A DNA stretch of 64,000 nt from Psococerastis gibbosa (Eukaryota; Arthropoda; Insecta; Psocodea; Psocidae), in NCBI GenBank assembly GCA_963971405.1, contig OZ020492.1, positions 5,580,001 through 5,644,000 on the forward strand, in the 5' to 3' direction. A program made the translations under genes and the position numbers. Below, in pieces: positions 23,165 through 35,382 of this stretch; the stretch's first letter is position 1, and each line of letters starts with the position of its first letter. The notes under the pieces were generated by a model. That model saw only the letters and a list, made by a program, of their open reading frames with translations, was not told the DNA's origin and made no database searches.

Positions 23165-23640
23165 ATCAGAAAAACGATGTGCACTTTTAATAAACTCTGC
23201 TGGAAACCCTAGATTCGCTTTTGTTAAAAAAAAATCTTTCCACAATGGATTTAACCATTTAACTAATTTTGCACAATCATGCATTCTTAATTGTTTAGGG
23301 GAAATGTTCAACTAGGCGTAGCTTACTAAAATACTACAGTAGGTTACATAAAAAATTGACTTTAAAATAATACCTTTAAATGCTGCAATATTGAAGAAAA
23401 CATAAGACACTTATGTCTAAATTGAGCTCCGTTGAGGTTGTCTTGACTGTTCTAACGCTGGTGAAAACGGTTGTTCTTCAAGTGCAAAGACGATTGTGTG
23501 GCAACAGAGTTGTAAAGAATCTATATGGACAGCAATAGAACGCTTATACAGTGTCACTTTGCTGTTCCGTGACACGTGATCATCCAGCCACCAGATGTCA
23601 AACATCCAGTTTTTGTTAGCATTCTGAAATCATAGTAAAC
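23165..23640 (-). pseudogene. Unrecognised exon-like segment, paralog A
   Basis: On the minus strand this segment reads QPFSPALEQS (near 23450-23480) and, about 170 bases further, DCAKLVKWLNPLWKDFF (near 23230-23285). Both have counterparts in the same order at 24.55-25.06 kb, with changes that mostly preserve the protein. A stop follows soon after the first block, so this copy looks decayed. The upstream open frame (MFDIWWLDDHV...) has no known match that I recall. It may be the remnant of a duplicated host gene or of a domesticated element. I do not recognise the family. Confidence 0.3.
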
Positions 23641-24099
23641 ACTACGATGTATACTATAATCAACAAGAGCGTGCACTCATAACTAGACTAACGCTCTTCC
23701 GATTTGGATGCTCAAAGATTCGTGGCGGCTCATTCCTGCATGGCTGATCCATAGGATAAGTGTGAAAAAGGTTTTGCTCGTTTCACTATTGATTCGCAAG
23801 TTATTGCATAAGGGGGGTGGAACCCCATCGTAAAAAAAAACAAGCCTTATTACTCGAGGAAATGTCAATTCTACCCCTACCCCAAACTTCAGGCCTATTT
23901 TTCCAAACAATTTCCCCAAATGATATAGCAACTGTCTCGTAAGCCTACCGTTACGCCACTGCGTAAGTGGCAAAATGTTTAACGTATTTGTCTTCTCTTT
24001 AATTTTCGTTGGAGATTACGTCGTCCCCGCACATTATAGATCAGCAGATCAGCTGCAAAGGGAATCTCACTACCTTTATCAACTTCGTTATTATATTTA

Positions 24100-24252
24100 A
24101 GGGTAATTCTCCGCACTGGGTACAATTGATGATACCTCAGTATAACATCAATACTTTTACAAAAAAACTTGATTTTTATTTTGCAGCAACTAAATTTGAT
24201 TTTTTTTTAAGTTTCAGTGTAGAAAATTGTACCCAGTGCGGAGAATTACCCT
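24100..24252. mobile_element. Small Tc1/mariner-type MITE
   Basis: The ends are perfect inverted repeats of at least 27 bases, starting AGGGTAATTCTCCGCACTGG, and the element is flanked on both sides by TA, the Tc1/mariner target duplication. It is 153 bp and non-coding. The perfect ends suggest a recent insertion or ongoing mobilisation by a transposase elsewhere. Confidence 0.85.
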
Positions 24253-24437
24253 TATCGACTTTTTGATGGATGGCAAGGTGGTAGCGTGCTTGTATTTGTG
24301 CGAGTCTCCACACTACATGCGATTGGAGACGCGTTGTAACCCAACACGAGTACAGGGGTACCGTACTAAGTTACAGAGGTGACTTTAGAGGTCAATCGGA
24401 TACACTCATTAATTTGTTTGTGTGTGATTTACTTTTT

Positions 24438-24438
<1 letters not shown>

Positions 24439-24469
<31 letters not shown>
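24439..24469. repeat. Poly-A run of about 30
   Basis: An uninterrupted A run, perhaps the tail of a retroposon. No body was recognised beside it. Confidence 0.8.
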
Positions 24470-24471
<2 letters not shown>

Positions 24472-24549
24472 TGATACGTACGAGGATGTGCCTTGTTGTT
24501 TTACGCTAGACTTTCCTAATAATCATCATCGTCAGTAAAAACTAATTTG

Positions 24550-25062
24550 TCATTTAGCTTGCTACACGTTTTTTGCTTAAACAATCATTCCATAGTGGAT
24601 TATACCATTTAGTTAATTTTGAACAATCAAACAATCACAGTTTTGAATGTTTTACTAGGAGTAGCTTACTAAAAATATTATAGTAGGCTACATAAAACAC
24701 GGGACATCTAGAGTAGTGGGACAGACTTCAACATTCACCCGAAAGGTGGTTGTCTTGTCGCAAACTTGCTCAATTTTCTGGCCATGCTTCGGAGGGCATT
24801 TAGAGCAGGAGATCCCGGCCTTCCTAGTGAAGTGGAAGAGAGGGCTTTATAGCACTAACTCCGTTAGGTTGGTTTGGTAATAGAACAAAAAGTCAATATT
24901 ATAAAAAATCAATTTTAAAATAATACCTTCGAATACTGCAATATTGTAGAAAACGTGTCCGATTTCTGCATCGAGCTTGAGGGCGACGAACATAATGACT
25001 GCTCAAATGCTGGTGAAAACGGTAGTCTTCCAGGCTGTAATCTGCAAAGAGGATTTGATGTC
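24550..25062 (-). CDS. Unrecognised exon-like segments, paralog B
   Basis: On the minus strand a likely exon runs from an acceptor (CTCTTTGCAG) near 25054 through LQPGRLPFSPAFEQS and MQKSDTFSTILQYSK to a donor (AAG|GTATTA) near 24927. Further down the strand DCSKLTKWYNPLWNDCLSKK ends in a stop near 24567. Both blocks align in order with paralog A at 23.17-23.64 kb. The presumed intron holds an extra insertion with a SINE-like piece. The function is unknown. The exon prediction rests on splice signals plus paralog conservation only. Confidence 0.3.
24770..24870 (+). repeat. Fragment related to the SINE body
   Basis: CCATGCTTCGGAGGGCAT at 24781-24798 is identical to part of the SINE body at 14.73 kb, and the next bases (GATCCCGG) are similar. 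After that the match fades. Probably a diverged relative or a shared SINE module. Confidence 0.5.
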
Positions 25063-25315
25063 AACGTGAAAAGATCGAAAAAAATGAAACGTACTTGAGC
25101 TTCTAGCGTTGTGTTTGTTCAGCTCGTTTAAATCTAGTGTGTTAAACTTTATAGATTGAATCTTAGCTTTTCGCTTTCCTATCTATACGAAGGTAGTATA
25201 AGGAAAGCTTTGTGATGGCCGAAATGTTCGATTCCGAGATTTCAACGGATTTATACGTTTTGAGATGCCAGGTGTTTATGCAATGTCTGCCTGTCCGGCG
25301 AATATGAAAGAATGA

Positions 25316-25351
<36 letters not shown>

Positions 25352-26028
25352 AAATTGTCCTTATTTTCCATGTGGGCGAATTTTGGGCTTTGGATTTTGA
25401 CAAAGTTTTGCACGTAGGTTCACAAAAGTCATATCTCGGGACCCTTTTTGGTAAAGTCTAGTTAAGCTACCCTGCGGTTCAAAAAGTCAAATAAAAATTG
25501 GTAAAAAGTGGAAGGGAAAGTTTCCATTGGTAAGGAAATTTATATTTTAAGCAGAGATTGTTATATTTGCATCACATGTTCCTTCTACCAAGTTAGTCAT
25601 AAGCAATTAGTGCCTATACCTGCAATGCGAACATTCGACATAAAATGGAATGTAAGTAAATAAGGACGCTTCGCCGACCTTAAATTCTGTGTTGTTGTTG
25701 GAGCTCAGAAGCGCCGCGCGCTTATTTAGAATCTCCGACTTCAGATCATGGATTGTCTATTGCCTTTGGTGCTGTATACAGTACAATAATTTTTATGTTA
25801 CACATATTATTACATAAAAAAGTGACATTAGAGACGCCTATGGCAGCGCGCGGTGATACATGCGGTAAATGTCACGGGCCTGTTTTTGAGACTTTAAGCC
25901 TAATTAAACTGTTTCAGTGCGGTTATAATTGGTTAAGTAGGACAAAAGTGTGATAAAATCCTTTTTTTTTTTAAACGGTTTATCCAATATAAAGCAGTTT
26001 TACTGACTAATAATACGTTTTAAAACCA
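25063..26028. other. Intergenic DNA with one dispersed repeat and a microsatellite
   Basis: Contains an (AAAG)n run at about 25310-25352, and at 25170-25270 an inverted match to the repeat that recurs at 41.39, 42.64, 45.09 and 47.68 kb. The remainder may include the 5' UTR of the LINE that follows. Confidence 0.5.
25170..25270 (-). repeat. Dispersed repeat shared with the 35-47 kb array
   Basis: The minus strand reads CTCAAAACGTATAAATCC, then CGGAATCGAACATTTCGGCC and CACAAAGCTTTCC, followed by a palindrome-like end. This matches the plus strand near 41385-41460 and its tandem copies. It appears to be the 3' end of an interspersed element used in several places. Confidence 0.7.
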
Positions 26029-27180
26029 ATGTACGCTTCAAAACAAGTTGAAACCTGTGTCGTGATTACATATCTGGCCATACTCAAGTATAAGCTGGAA
26101 ACGGGAAAAATCGTCTTAATAAAGAGTAGTGACCACGTCTCATATGAAGACGAACTCTCAGAAGCTGAAGTCGAGACTGCACAAGAATTAATTCTGGGAC
26201 TTGAGGGGTGAAACTCCAAATTTCGAACATATTGTTGAGTTAATTGAAAAAGTGGGCAGTAAGTGTCAAGAAATGGGGGTTCAGTCAATTACGATGGCAG
26301 CGCCGCATGAAGTAATTGAGCATGGCCAGCTTCGTAAACTTGCAGAAAGTATTCTGCACAGCCGCCAAATTTCGGTAAGAATCTGTATACAGAGGAAGGT
26401 GCTACATGCCGATGGTGAAGTTAAGAAGGTTGTCCGCGGAAGAGCCCAACGTAATAATGACGCAGTAACCGTCAAAATGCCTGATAATCTCACTTTTGCT
26501 GATGCAGTGGGAAAACTGAGAGCAGAGATTAACCCTGACGATGTCGGTGTGGAAATCAAAGGAGTTGTTAAAAAACAGGATGGTAGTCTGAACGTTTTTT
26601 TCAAAGAAAAGAAATCTGGGGGCAGGAACAATTTCGCAGTGAAAATTGAAGAGAAAATAAACTCAGAAGTTTTTTTAAAAAAACTCAGAAGGCGTACTTT
26701 TTGTATCAAACTTAGATGTCCTTACTAAGAAGATCGAATTACAAGACGCCTTTAGTTCATCACTTTCTATTGGTGCAAAGGAAATTAAGGTAGCAGGAAT
26801 TCGCCAAGCTCGCAATCTTACGTACTTTAGCTCAGTTACACTTCCAATAGAGGCAGCATTGTTGGCGGCAGACAGGGGGATTATTACGGTGGGTGGGACA
26901 AGAGCAAAAGTCCGCGAGAAATTCAATCCGGGTTTTTGTCGGAAGTGCAAGCGTTATGGTCATTCATCATGGCGGTATGAAGCCACTGAAAGTAAAGAAC
27001 TTTGTAGACGTTGCGGAGCAGAAGGGCACAGAGCAAAGGATTGTCAAGGGAATCTTCATTGTTACGCTTGCAACTGCGATGGGCATAGGATGGACTTCAT
27101 GGCGTGTCCGGACTTTCGTAAAGCAGTGTATGCCTGCCGTAACCAAAAACATGCTCCCAGTGGAAATGTAAATGAAGACA
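26029..27180 (+). pseudogene. LINE ORF1, gag-like with three CCHC knuckles
   Basis: A nucleic-acid-binding ORF1 spread over three frames (26029-26211, 26201-26728, 26859-27299). The middle part (KMPDNLTFADAVGKLRAE) resembles R1/Loa-type ORF1. The end carries knuckles CRKCKRYGHSSWRY (last Cys replaced by Tyr), CRRCGAEGHRAKDC and CYACNCDGHRMDFMAC. Frame slips lie near 26.21 and 26.71 kb. ORF1 packages the element RNA. Confidence 0.8.
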
Positions 27181-30100
27181 TTAAATTTCTGCAAATAAAT
27201 CTGCAACATGCCATAGCAGCATCTTCTATTTTAATCAAAACTATTAGCCGGGCACGCATTAACATTACCCTGGTTCAAGAGCCCTGGTTGGGGAATTAGG
27301 GAAGACTACAAGGTCTCGGCGGGTTTAATGGGAATATCTTTGCTGCTGCGCCAGAAGAAAAACCCTGAGCCTGCATTTTAGCTACATGCGTGCATTGTGA
27401 ATTATTGCCGCAGTTTCTAACGAAGGACTTAGTCGCGGTGAAAGTTAAAATTGGCTATGGGGAGGCTGTAGTGGCTTCTTCCTACTTTGCTCACGATAGA
27501 CCATGCCCACCACTGGAAGTTGTGCACCTTGTGGAATTTTGCAAAAGTAACAATCTAGCCATTCTGTTGGGCTGTGATGGCAATGCTCACGTGGACTCAT
27601 GGGGCAGCATCAACACCAATGGAAGAGGGGACGAGCTTTTGGAGTTTACTATGGAATTAGGCCTTAGGATTATGAACAGGGGTTCGAAACCGACTTTAAT
27701 AAATGCTATAAGGGAAGAAGTCATCGATTTCACATTTGGATGTGGCAGAATAGAGAGGAGTCTTAGAGACTGGCAAGCCCTGGGCGAAGAATCGGCATCC
27801 GACCACTGCTACGTAGCATTTGTTCTACAATTAAACATACCACAAGCTACCCCATTAGCTTTTCGCAACCCCAAGAAAACAAACCGGGCTGAGTATGAAT
27901 TGCTTCTAAAAGATCGCCTTGGGGAATGTCCTCCTGCACCCGAGACTACGCATGAAGTTGAAGATCTCTGCAACCGCGTGATGGAAGCCCTGAGGAGCTC
28001 CTTTAATGATAGCTGTCCCTTGTCTTCGACAAAAACTACTCACAAAACTCCTTGGTGGACCACGAGAATTGAAAAACTCCGAAAGCTAACCAACAAACTG
28101 CGTACAAGAGTAAGACGAGGTGATACCAACGTAGTAGCTACTGCTGATTACAAAGCAGTGCTACGGCAATATAAGCGAGAAATACGGGCTTCCAAACGGA
28201 GATGCTGGCGTTCTTACTGTGAAGAGATAGCAAATCTTCCAGAAGCAACAAGGTTGCAGAAAACCTTATCTAAAGATAAACGCATTGTCAATGGACCTCT
28301 CTTCTGTACCAGAACGAATGGATTTACCACATGTGATGCCGAAGCCTTGAAGCTTTTAGTAGAGACACATTTCCCGGAATGTACGTTTGACTCTTATGGT
28401 AATTTTCCTCCTGACGAAGTCTCTACAGCAGCCATTTCTCATGTGAACCCCACTTGGTTAACGGAAGAAAGAGTGACGTTTGCTTTGGGAATGTTCTCCC
28501 CGTTTAAATCGCCAGGCACAGATGGAATCTTCCCGGTACTCCTACAAAAAGGAACTCGTGAGCTAACTAAATTCCTTACAGAGATTTTTAAGGGCTGTGT
28601 AAGATTTAGCTACATCCCCCTCAAGTGGCGGGAAGTACGTGTGATCTTCTTTCCCAAGCATTGTAGATCAGACTACACCAAGCCGTCGGCGTTCAGACCC
28701 ATCAGCCTCAGTTCATTCTTGCTAAAGACACTGGAAAGGCTTACCGAACGAGAAATCAGGCTTATACTCACCGGTACCAACGAACTGCACGACGGACAGC
28801 ACGGGTTCAGGCCAGGGCGGTCAACAGAAAGTGCCCTACATAGCCTGGTCTCATATCTAGAAGGGAGTCTTGACAGTAAAGAAATGGCGCTCTGTGTATT
28901 TCTGGACGTGGATGGAGCTTTTTCAAATTTAATTCTGACTGCTATTGATGAATTATTAAACAAAAGAAAGATTGACCCACAAATCAGGAAGTGGTTATTA
29001 TGTATGCTCCGTCAACGATTGGTTGTCTGCACTCGAGGGGGGAGCACGATTCGAGCCTGGGTAGCTAGAGGCTGCGGACAGGGTGCAGTGACCTCGCCTA
29101 TCGTATGGGACATTGTCGTGGACGAGCTGTTGTACATACTGTCGTGTAGCGGACTGTATGTTCAAGCATATGCAGATGACCTTGTCGTAGCTGTGAAAGG
29201 AATGGATTTGTCTGTCATTACCGAACTAATGCAACGCGCACTCAATATAATCTCGCAGTGGTGTCGCCCCAAAGACCTTAATATTAATGTCAGTAAAACG
29301 CAGTCGGTTCTTTTCACTAGGAGAAAGAAGCTAAAGAACACAACTCTGTTTCTTAATGATCAAGAAATTCCATCCTCAAAATGTGTTAAATTCTTAGGAG
29401 TTCATCTCGATTCAAAGCTTCTATGGAACAGTCAGTTGGATTCAACCATAGCAAAGGCGCGCTCGGTTCTTTGGAGCCTGCGGGTTGGTTTTGGAAGTAC
29501 CTGGGGGTCTCACAACCAAAGTCATGAGGTGGCTTTATGTGGCTGTTGTGAGACCGGCGCTAAGTTATGGTTGCGTTGTGTGGTGGAAACGGGCGTTGTT
29601 GGAGACATCAAAGCAGAAGCTGGCGAAAATACAAAGACTGGCTTGCATTTCAATATCTGGGGCAATGTGATCAACTCCTACATCCGCGCTAGAGGTGTTA
29701 TTGGACTTACAACCACTGTATCTGTATCCCTCTCGCTTCATCGATTGAGAATTACCGGGTTGCTCTGCCGAAAAGCTCCTCGCAACGGCCATGCAGAAGC
29801 ATTCCATCTGAAGATGCCCAACGAACTGACAATGCCATGTGATCGTATAATCAGAGAAACCTCCTTCACTGGGGCTCAGGCGCGTTTTCCCACCCGCGAA
29901 AAGTGGGATGAAAATCTCGGAGAAATAGTGTCAGGGTTCGACATTGTTCTCTACACAGACGGTTCGAAAATGAACGGGAAAGCCGGTGCAGGTATCTTCT
30001 GTGAGGACCCTCCCATTGCTATCTCAATCCCCCTCGGTGACTATGCGTCGGTCTTCCAAGCTGAGCTATTTGCTATACATGAAGGGATAAAGTGCTGTGA

Positions 30101-30772
30101 AGACTTTAGTGGCAAGGCCATTGCAGTTTGCTCCGATAGCAAATCCGCAATTCAAGCCTTTCAACGGGGCTGTGCAACCTCTGCTGTTGTACGGGACTGT
30201 AAGACTGCATACATGTCATTGTGACACATAATTCCGTAACGCTGGTGTGGGTTCCCGGTCACAGTGGAGTGCTTGGCAATGAAAAAGCGGACGAACTAGC
30301 TCGTGCTGGATCAGCAGTTTTTCCAGTTGGTCCGGAGCCTATTCTCCCGGTCCCATGGAGGGTTATCCTTAACCAGGGGAACTGCGTCATGAGGGACAAG
30401 TGGAGCTCAGTGTGGTTCAGTGCAAGCGGAATGCATCACTCCAAGGCATGTTTGCTCGGACCGGATGAGCGGCTAAAACGAGATGTCATCTCCAGCAGTC
30501 GACGAGCAGTACGCGCTGCTGCTGCTATGCTGACGGGACACGGCCCCATCCGGGTTCACCTTGCTTGCTTGGGTGTACAGGTTCCCACGCAGGATTGCCG
30601 CTTCTGCGAGATTGGCGCTGAGACCGGGTGGCACGTGCTGATGGACTGCTCGGCTGTCTGGCAAGAACGTCTTTCCTCGGTCGGTTTTGCTTTGGGAGGA
30701 CTACAGGCAGGGAAACAGCTTCGCCCACAGGAGGCGGCGCGCTTCGCGACCGCAATCGGGTTGTACGAGTGA
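27177..30772 (+). pseudogene. LINE ORF2: endonuclease, RT, RNase H
   Basis: The endonuclease opens with DIKFLQINLQHA and LVQEPWL (catalytic Asn and Glu), is frame-slipped near 27.30 kb, and continues with CDGNAHVDSWGS and SDHCYVAF (final His). RT motifs are FRPISLSSFLLKTLE, QHGFRPGRSTESAL, LDVDGAFSN, GCGQGAVTSP and YADDLVV. Between about 29.49 and 29.76 kb the proper reading (VVRPALSYGCVVWW, TPTSALEVLL) lies in another frame and holds stops, so two compensating slips flank it. RNase H follows (YTDGSKMNGKAG, ELFAIHEG, SDSKSAIQAF) and finishes after a further slip at 30.22 kb (WVPGHSGVLGNEKADELA). Then comes a Cys/His C-terminus (CRFC...GWHVLMDC). Confidence 0.9.
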
Positions 30773-30842
30773 GCAAGATGGGGCGTGTGTCCTATGGGCC
30801 CTCACCGTGGCCTGGGACTCTGTCAAAAATCTACTACTACTA

Positions 30843-31019
30843 AGTGACATTAACAATAATATGCTGCAGGGCTCAGCCCGTGTGCAGCTTAAACTTGGAA
30901 AAAAAGCTCAATCTACGTGAATGTAAGTAAGTCAGTAAATAAGTTGCTCAGTCTTCGTTGTATTCTTAATAACGGTACATAACAAAATTCTGTAATTTTG
31001 TTAGGGGTAGCTTTACTAG
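30843..31019. other. Spacer between LINE and BEL/Pao fossil
   Basis: Probably the LINE 3' tail and target DNA. Nothing else seen. Confidence 0.4.
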
Positions 31020-34000
31020 ACTTTTACTAGCCTATGATACTTATTTACAATCAATCCATTCTTTTGCTGAGTCAGGGGGTAATTCCTCATCCCACCCTAA
31101 ATTAGCGTGATTATGCCAGCAAAGTTGGACAAATCGTTTAAGATAAAACAAAACAGGTGCAATCATTCCTTGAGAATCGTAACATTTTGCTAGAAAACTG
31201 ATGCATGTACGTTTTGTAACTGGACCTTTGAACTCGGTGAATTCAAATTTAAAAACATCATTTTCCGGATCCCAAAGACAGCCAAGAATTGGGGTAATAT
31301 GACTATCGCTGAAAAGAACTGAAACAGGTGCGGATCCTAAGTTGAGTTCTTTGGAATGAGAAGATACAAACTTACTTAAAGTAAATTGACCTTGGCTTAG
31401 AATGGAACATAAATCTTTTTTCATTTGTTTACATGTTTGAATATCAGAAGCAGAGAAGAAAATATCGTCAATGTAACGAAACTTTGCTAAAATACGAGTA
31501 GCTGCTGGAAAATTTAATTAATTTTCTTTACATAATTGTAGAATGCATCTTAGTGCTAAGAATGGTGCGGGGGATAAACCATAACATAGGTGCATTATTT
31601 GACATTCGGTTATTTCACCGTGTTGACTGACATTACCATCGCTATCTAATCGAGCAAATATATGCAACTTTTCGGCGTCATCAGGGTGAATAGCAATTGA
31701 TCTATAAAAGCTGTCAATATCGCAGGCTAAAGCGATAGGCTCGCCTCTAGCTGAATTAATCACGTGACTGAGATCTCTTTTTAGTTTCGGACCACAAATC
31801 AAAGCATCATTTAAAGAATAGACAGGTGACTTGACAGCTGGATTAAATACAATTTTCGCTTTTTGGTTTGATTGTTTTATAACAATGTGCTGATTGAGAA
31901 TATAATTATTCTGAAGTGTAGACGGGATGATTTCTTTTTTGTTAAAGAAATCTTGCAGAACAGTTTGATACAAAGAATAGTCAAATCGATTCGAAAGCCT
32001 TTTTTCTAGACTATAATAACAGGCGATGGCTTTCGTACGGTTATTACCCAGTTTAGGAAAGTCCGGTTTAAATGGCAAATTCACCATCAATTGTCCATTT
32101 ACCTTTCTGGAGTGGGTTTCCTGAAATTGAGTTTCTGCATATTTTTCATTTTCATCCAAAACACAAGTGTTGAAATTTTCTTCCGGAATTAACTCATTAT
32201 GGAAAAATTCTTTTATATCAGAGGCGGCGTTTTTACAATCAGAACAAAGTAAGCAGTTATTACAATTATTTAATGATTCTAATTTTCCGAAAATAATAGC
32301 TCCCATGGGACCAGACACAATATATGGTTGTTTATTTTCCATATATTGCGAACAGTAATTAAAATCAATGACAGGTTCCGGCTTCTCGCTGCAAGCAAGC
32401 AGACCCATGGTTTCTTGGACCGATAGTAGGATATCTACAGGAGCGGGTTTAACAGCTGTGAATAAATCAGTATCAGCTATATTAAACTTTGACAGAATGT
32501 TTTCTAATTTAGAATTTAATTTGATTGGAAAAATATCATTAGTAATTTTATTCATTACACATGCGTCTATTTTCATTGTAAATTCGGGATTATAGCGGGA
32601 TTTTAGCGTTAGGCAAGCAGATCCTAGCGACATCACCTTTTGGTCGCCTACCCCCGAAAGTTCAGTTTTTTCAGGAGACAATGGGATACCTAGCGCGCGT
32701 ACAGCATTCATTGTAATCAGATTTCTAACAGAGCCTGTGTCTGCTATGCAGCGTAACAGTTGGCTTTTGCCATTCGGACCAGAAACTATAGCCTGAAAAG
32801 AGCCGAATACCACTTGAAGCGAGGCATTCTTTTCTGAAACTGTGCAGGCAAGAGCCCGGTTTTGACTAGACGCTTGAGTAGAGTTTTGTAGCAGAAGCAG
32901 AAATTGGTTTTGAACCACAAAGCAGAGAATTATGAAATTTAGAAGTGCAGTGATAACAAGACTTAGTGCTTGGACAGTTAGCAGTATGTTTATCAGATAA
33001 GCAGATTCCACATCGGTTATTTTTTGTAACCCAGTCTTTTCGTTGTTTTAAATCTAACTTCAAAAAATGATTACAACGACCAATCCTATGGTTGGTAGAC
33101 TCACTACAAAATAATCAATAATTTGAATTATTATTATCAGAAGTGGCGTTAGTATTTGCATTAGAACGAGCAGGTAATGAAACGTTGCAGGCATTTGCAC
33201 GTTGAATCCGCGCCTCTGAGTTACCAGAATCACTCGAGCCTTGCACGTGCAGACTTCGCTACGCAGAATTAAACTTTTCATATTTTTTATTAAAATAATT
33301 ATTTTGACTATGTTTAACATTGTCAAAACTAGGCGGGGATGAATCAGCTGAAAGTAATTCAGAAGTGGACAATTGTCTATTCACAAAATCGATTAATTCA
33401 GAGTAGGGCATTTTTTGACTCGATTTTTCGGACATTTTTGACTCAAATAATTTTCTGGTCAAAGGGTCGAGTCCCATAGAAGCAATAGTGAGCAGTAAAA
33501 AATCACCAAGATCAGTAATTCCTGGAATCGATTTTAAATTTGTAATGTGGTCATTAAAAATTTGGAGAAATTTTTTTAAAGACTCAGAAGTAGGCCTTTT
33601 TGATGGACTGAAATTTAAAATTTCTTGAGTTATTTTAGCAGCTAAGGCTCTCGGACACTGAAAACGATCCTTAAGTGCTTTTAATGCATCGGTATAGCCT
33701 TGTGCTGAAATTGAAAATGTATTAATTAGTGCGAGAGACTCTCCCTGCAGCAATGACTGAAGGTAAAAAAACTTTTCCGAACCTGAAAGTAACGGATGCT
33801 TATCATAAATAGCTTCAAAACAACGAATAAATCGTGGAAAATCTAATAACTCATTAGTAAACGGTTTGATTGTAATACTAGGAAATTGTACTGAATGTTG
33901 AGGGACATTGCTTTTAGGTTGAGTCTGCTGAGCAGTTTGGCTTTGGGAAAAGTCAAGTGCATCCGAGTGAAGAACATCAATCGCTTCTAAAAGTTGGTCA

Positions 34001-34266
34001 AATTGTGAAGAACATTTTGATACACAAGCAAAATTATCATTTTTCTCTTTATCTGGAAGCTGTATAATTATATCTCTCATTTCGTCTTCTAATACCGTGA
34101 CTTCATTCCGTATATTCAAAGCGAAGTGTTTCTTAGTGCAAAGCAGTGTGAGCTTGGATTTTCCGTAACCTTTGCATGTGTCTAAAATTAGATTTAAACG
34201 AGAAAAAAGATTCTTTAATATGTCTCTTTTCACTTCTAAACTATCTAAAAGCTGTTGGTCTGCCAT
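31020..34266 (-). mobile_element. BEL/Pao retrotransposon fossil
   Basis: A minus-strand BEL/Pao copy. Recognised parts are gag (starting MADQQLLDSLEVKRD, with the BEL-type FPRFIRCFEAIYDKHPLLS segment), a zinc knuckle (CYHCTSKFHNSLLC), the retropepsin (CIADTGSVRNLI) and the RT fingers and palm (FYRSIAIHPDDAEK, then LGCLWDPENDVF). No LTRs and no integrase were recognised in the window. It is broken in several places and appears older than the two Copia copies. Confidence 0.88.
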
Positions 34267-34902
34267 GATTACAGTAAATATAATTAAACAGTAGAGATAT
34301 TATAGAGAGTTGGCGGTTTGAACCAAGTTGATCAAGACGGAACTAGCCTTAACAAGGAATATTCATTAAGTTAATCAAATAAATATAACGGTTTTTTCAC
34401 AGCAGATGATTGTAGAATACCTTCTTCTAGATATCTGAAATAAATAAGTACGGTAGCCTATACGGTATTTAATAGATGAGTCACAGAAATCAGTATAGGC
34501 CTATGTATGCATACATACAGTATAGAGAGACAATGAGGAACAGGGAGAAAAACCAAAAAAAAAACTGCACACTATTTTAGTGGAAATCCAAATTAGGTAT
34601 AATCAGGTAGAGGCTTGAAGGACCAATTATAGTGGGTGTGCCTAGCCGAGGGGGTGCTGCTGTTCCCAAAACTTACTAACTTAACTTTGGTGTCCTCTTG
34701 AAGAGACGGGCGCCCGTGTATGAAGTGAAGATCTGGTAGACAAATAAGGGGGGGGGGGCACAGCAAAACGCACTATAATATTGAAATATTGAATAAAATG
34801 ACAATAGTTACGGTAGGTACTTGTGACTACTGACTTGAGTGGGTTATCGATTGATATTGATTGTAAGTGCAGTTATTCCTTTAGACATGTTTTAACTTGA
34901 CT
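34267..34902. other. Intergenic DNA, nothing recognised
   Basis: AT-rich, with one G run near 34747. No LTR for the BEL/Pao fossil could be paired here. Confidence 0.4.
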
Positions 34903-35036
34903 ACCCCCAGAAGCGAACTATCAAGGGGCAAGCGACCCTCCCCCCATTTTATTAACATTAATAATGACTACAATATGTGTGAATTTAAAAGAAATCGTTG
35001 GAGCCATATTTGTTTACGTTTCACTGTCCTGTCCCG

Positions 35037-35335
35037 GCGAAAGAGGCTGTTGTAATAAACCAATAATGAAGGCCGTTTACAGTGGGATTCACTACTGCTG
35101 GATCGCGCAAAGCCGTAAAAGTCTCTGAAGAGTCCATACGTAAAGAGAAGGCACTTAATCTTCTAGGGAATATAAAAGGAAACCTTTTATACTACCAATA
35201 TTCCTTAGAAGATTAAGTGCCTTCACTTTATGAATGGATTCTTCAGAGACTTTTATTGCTTTCCGCGATCTAGCAGCAGTGAATCCCTCTGTAAAATGCC
35301 TTGATGATTGGTTCATCACAACAACCTCTTCCAGC
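35037..35335. repeat. Foldback element copy 1
   Basis: The left arm (GCGAAAGAGGCTGTTG...AAGGCACTTAATCTTC) and the right arm are inverted copies of about 140 bases with scattered mismatches. The core AAAGGAAACCTTTTAT forms the loop. Transcripts would make a long imperfect hairpin. Confidence 0.8.
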
Positions 35336-35382
35336 GATTCGTCATGTCCGTGCTCTCTTTCTCTCGTTTCATTGCCGTGAAT

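Larger units (their letters stand above)
26029..30842 (+). mobile_element. Near full-length LINE with gag-like ORF1 and RNase H
   Basis: A two-ORF non-LTR retrotransposon of about 4.8 kb. ORF1 has zinc knuckles; ORF2 has an APE-type endonuclease, RT and RNase H. The RT is followed by an RNase H domain, and the palm motif is GCGQGAVTSP rather than GVPQGS. Both fit the I/R1/Loa group. The end is marked by CTACTACTAC near 30832. Several frame slips show that it is dead. Confidence 0.88.

Noticed and set aside
25310-25352. Possible CRISPR-like regular repeat
   Set aside because: It is a plain (AAAG)n microsatellite without spacers.
30687-30920. Extra small genes after the LINE RNase H
   Set aside because: They are shifted frames over the LINE C-terminus and 3' UTR.
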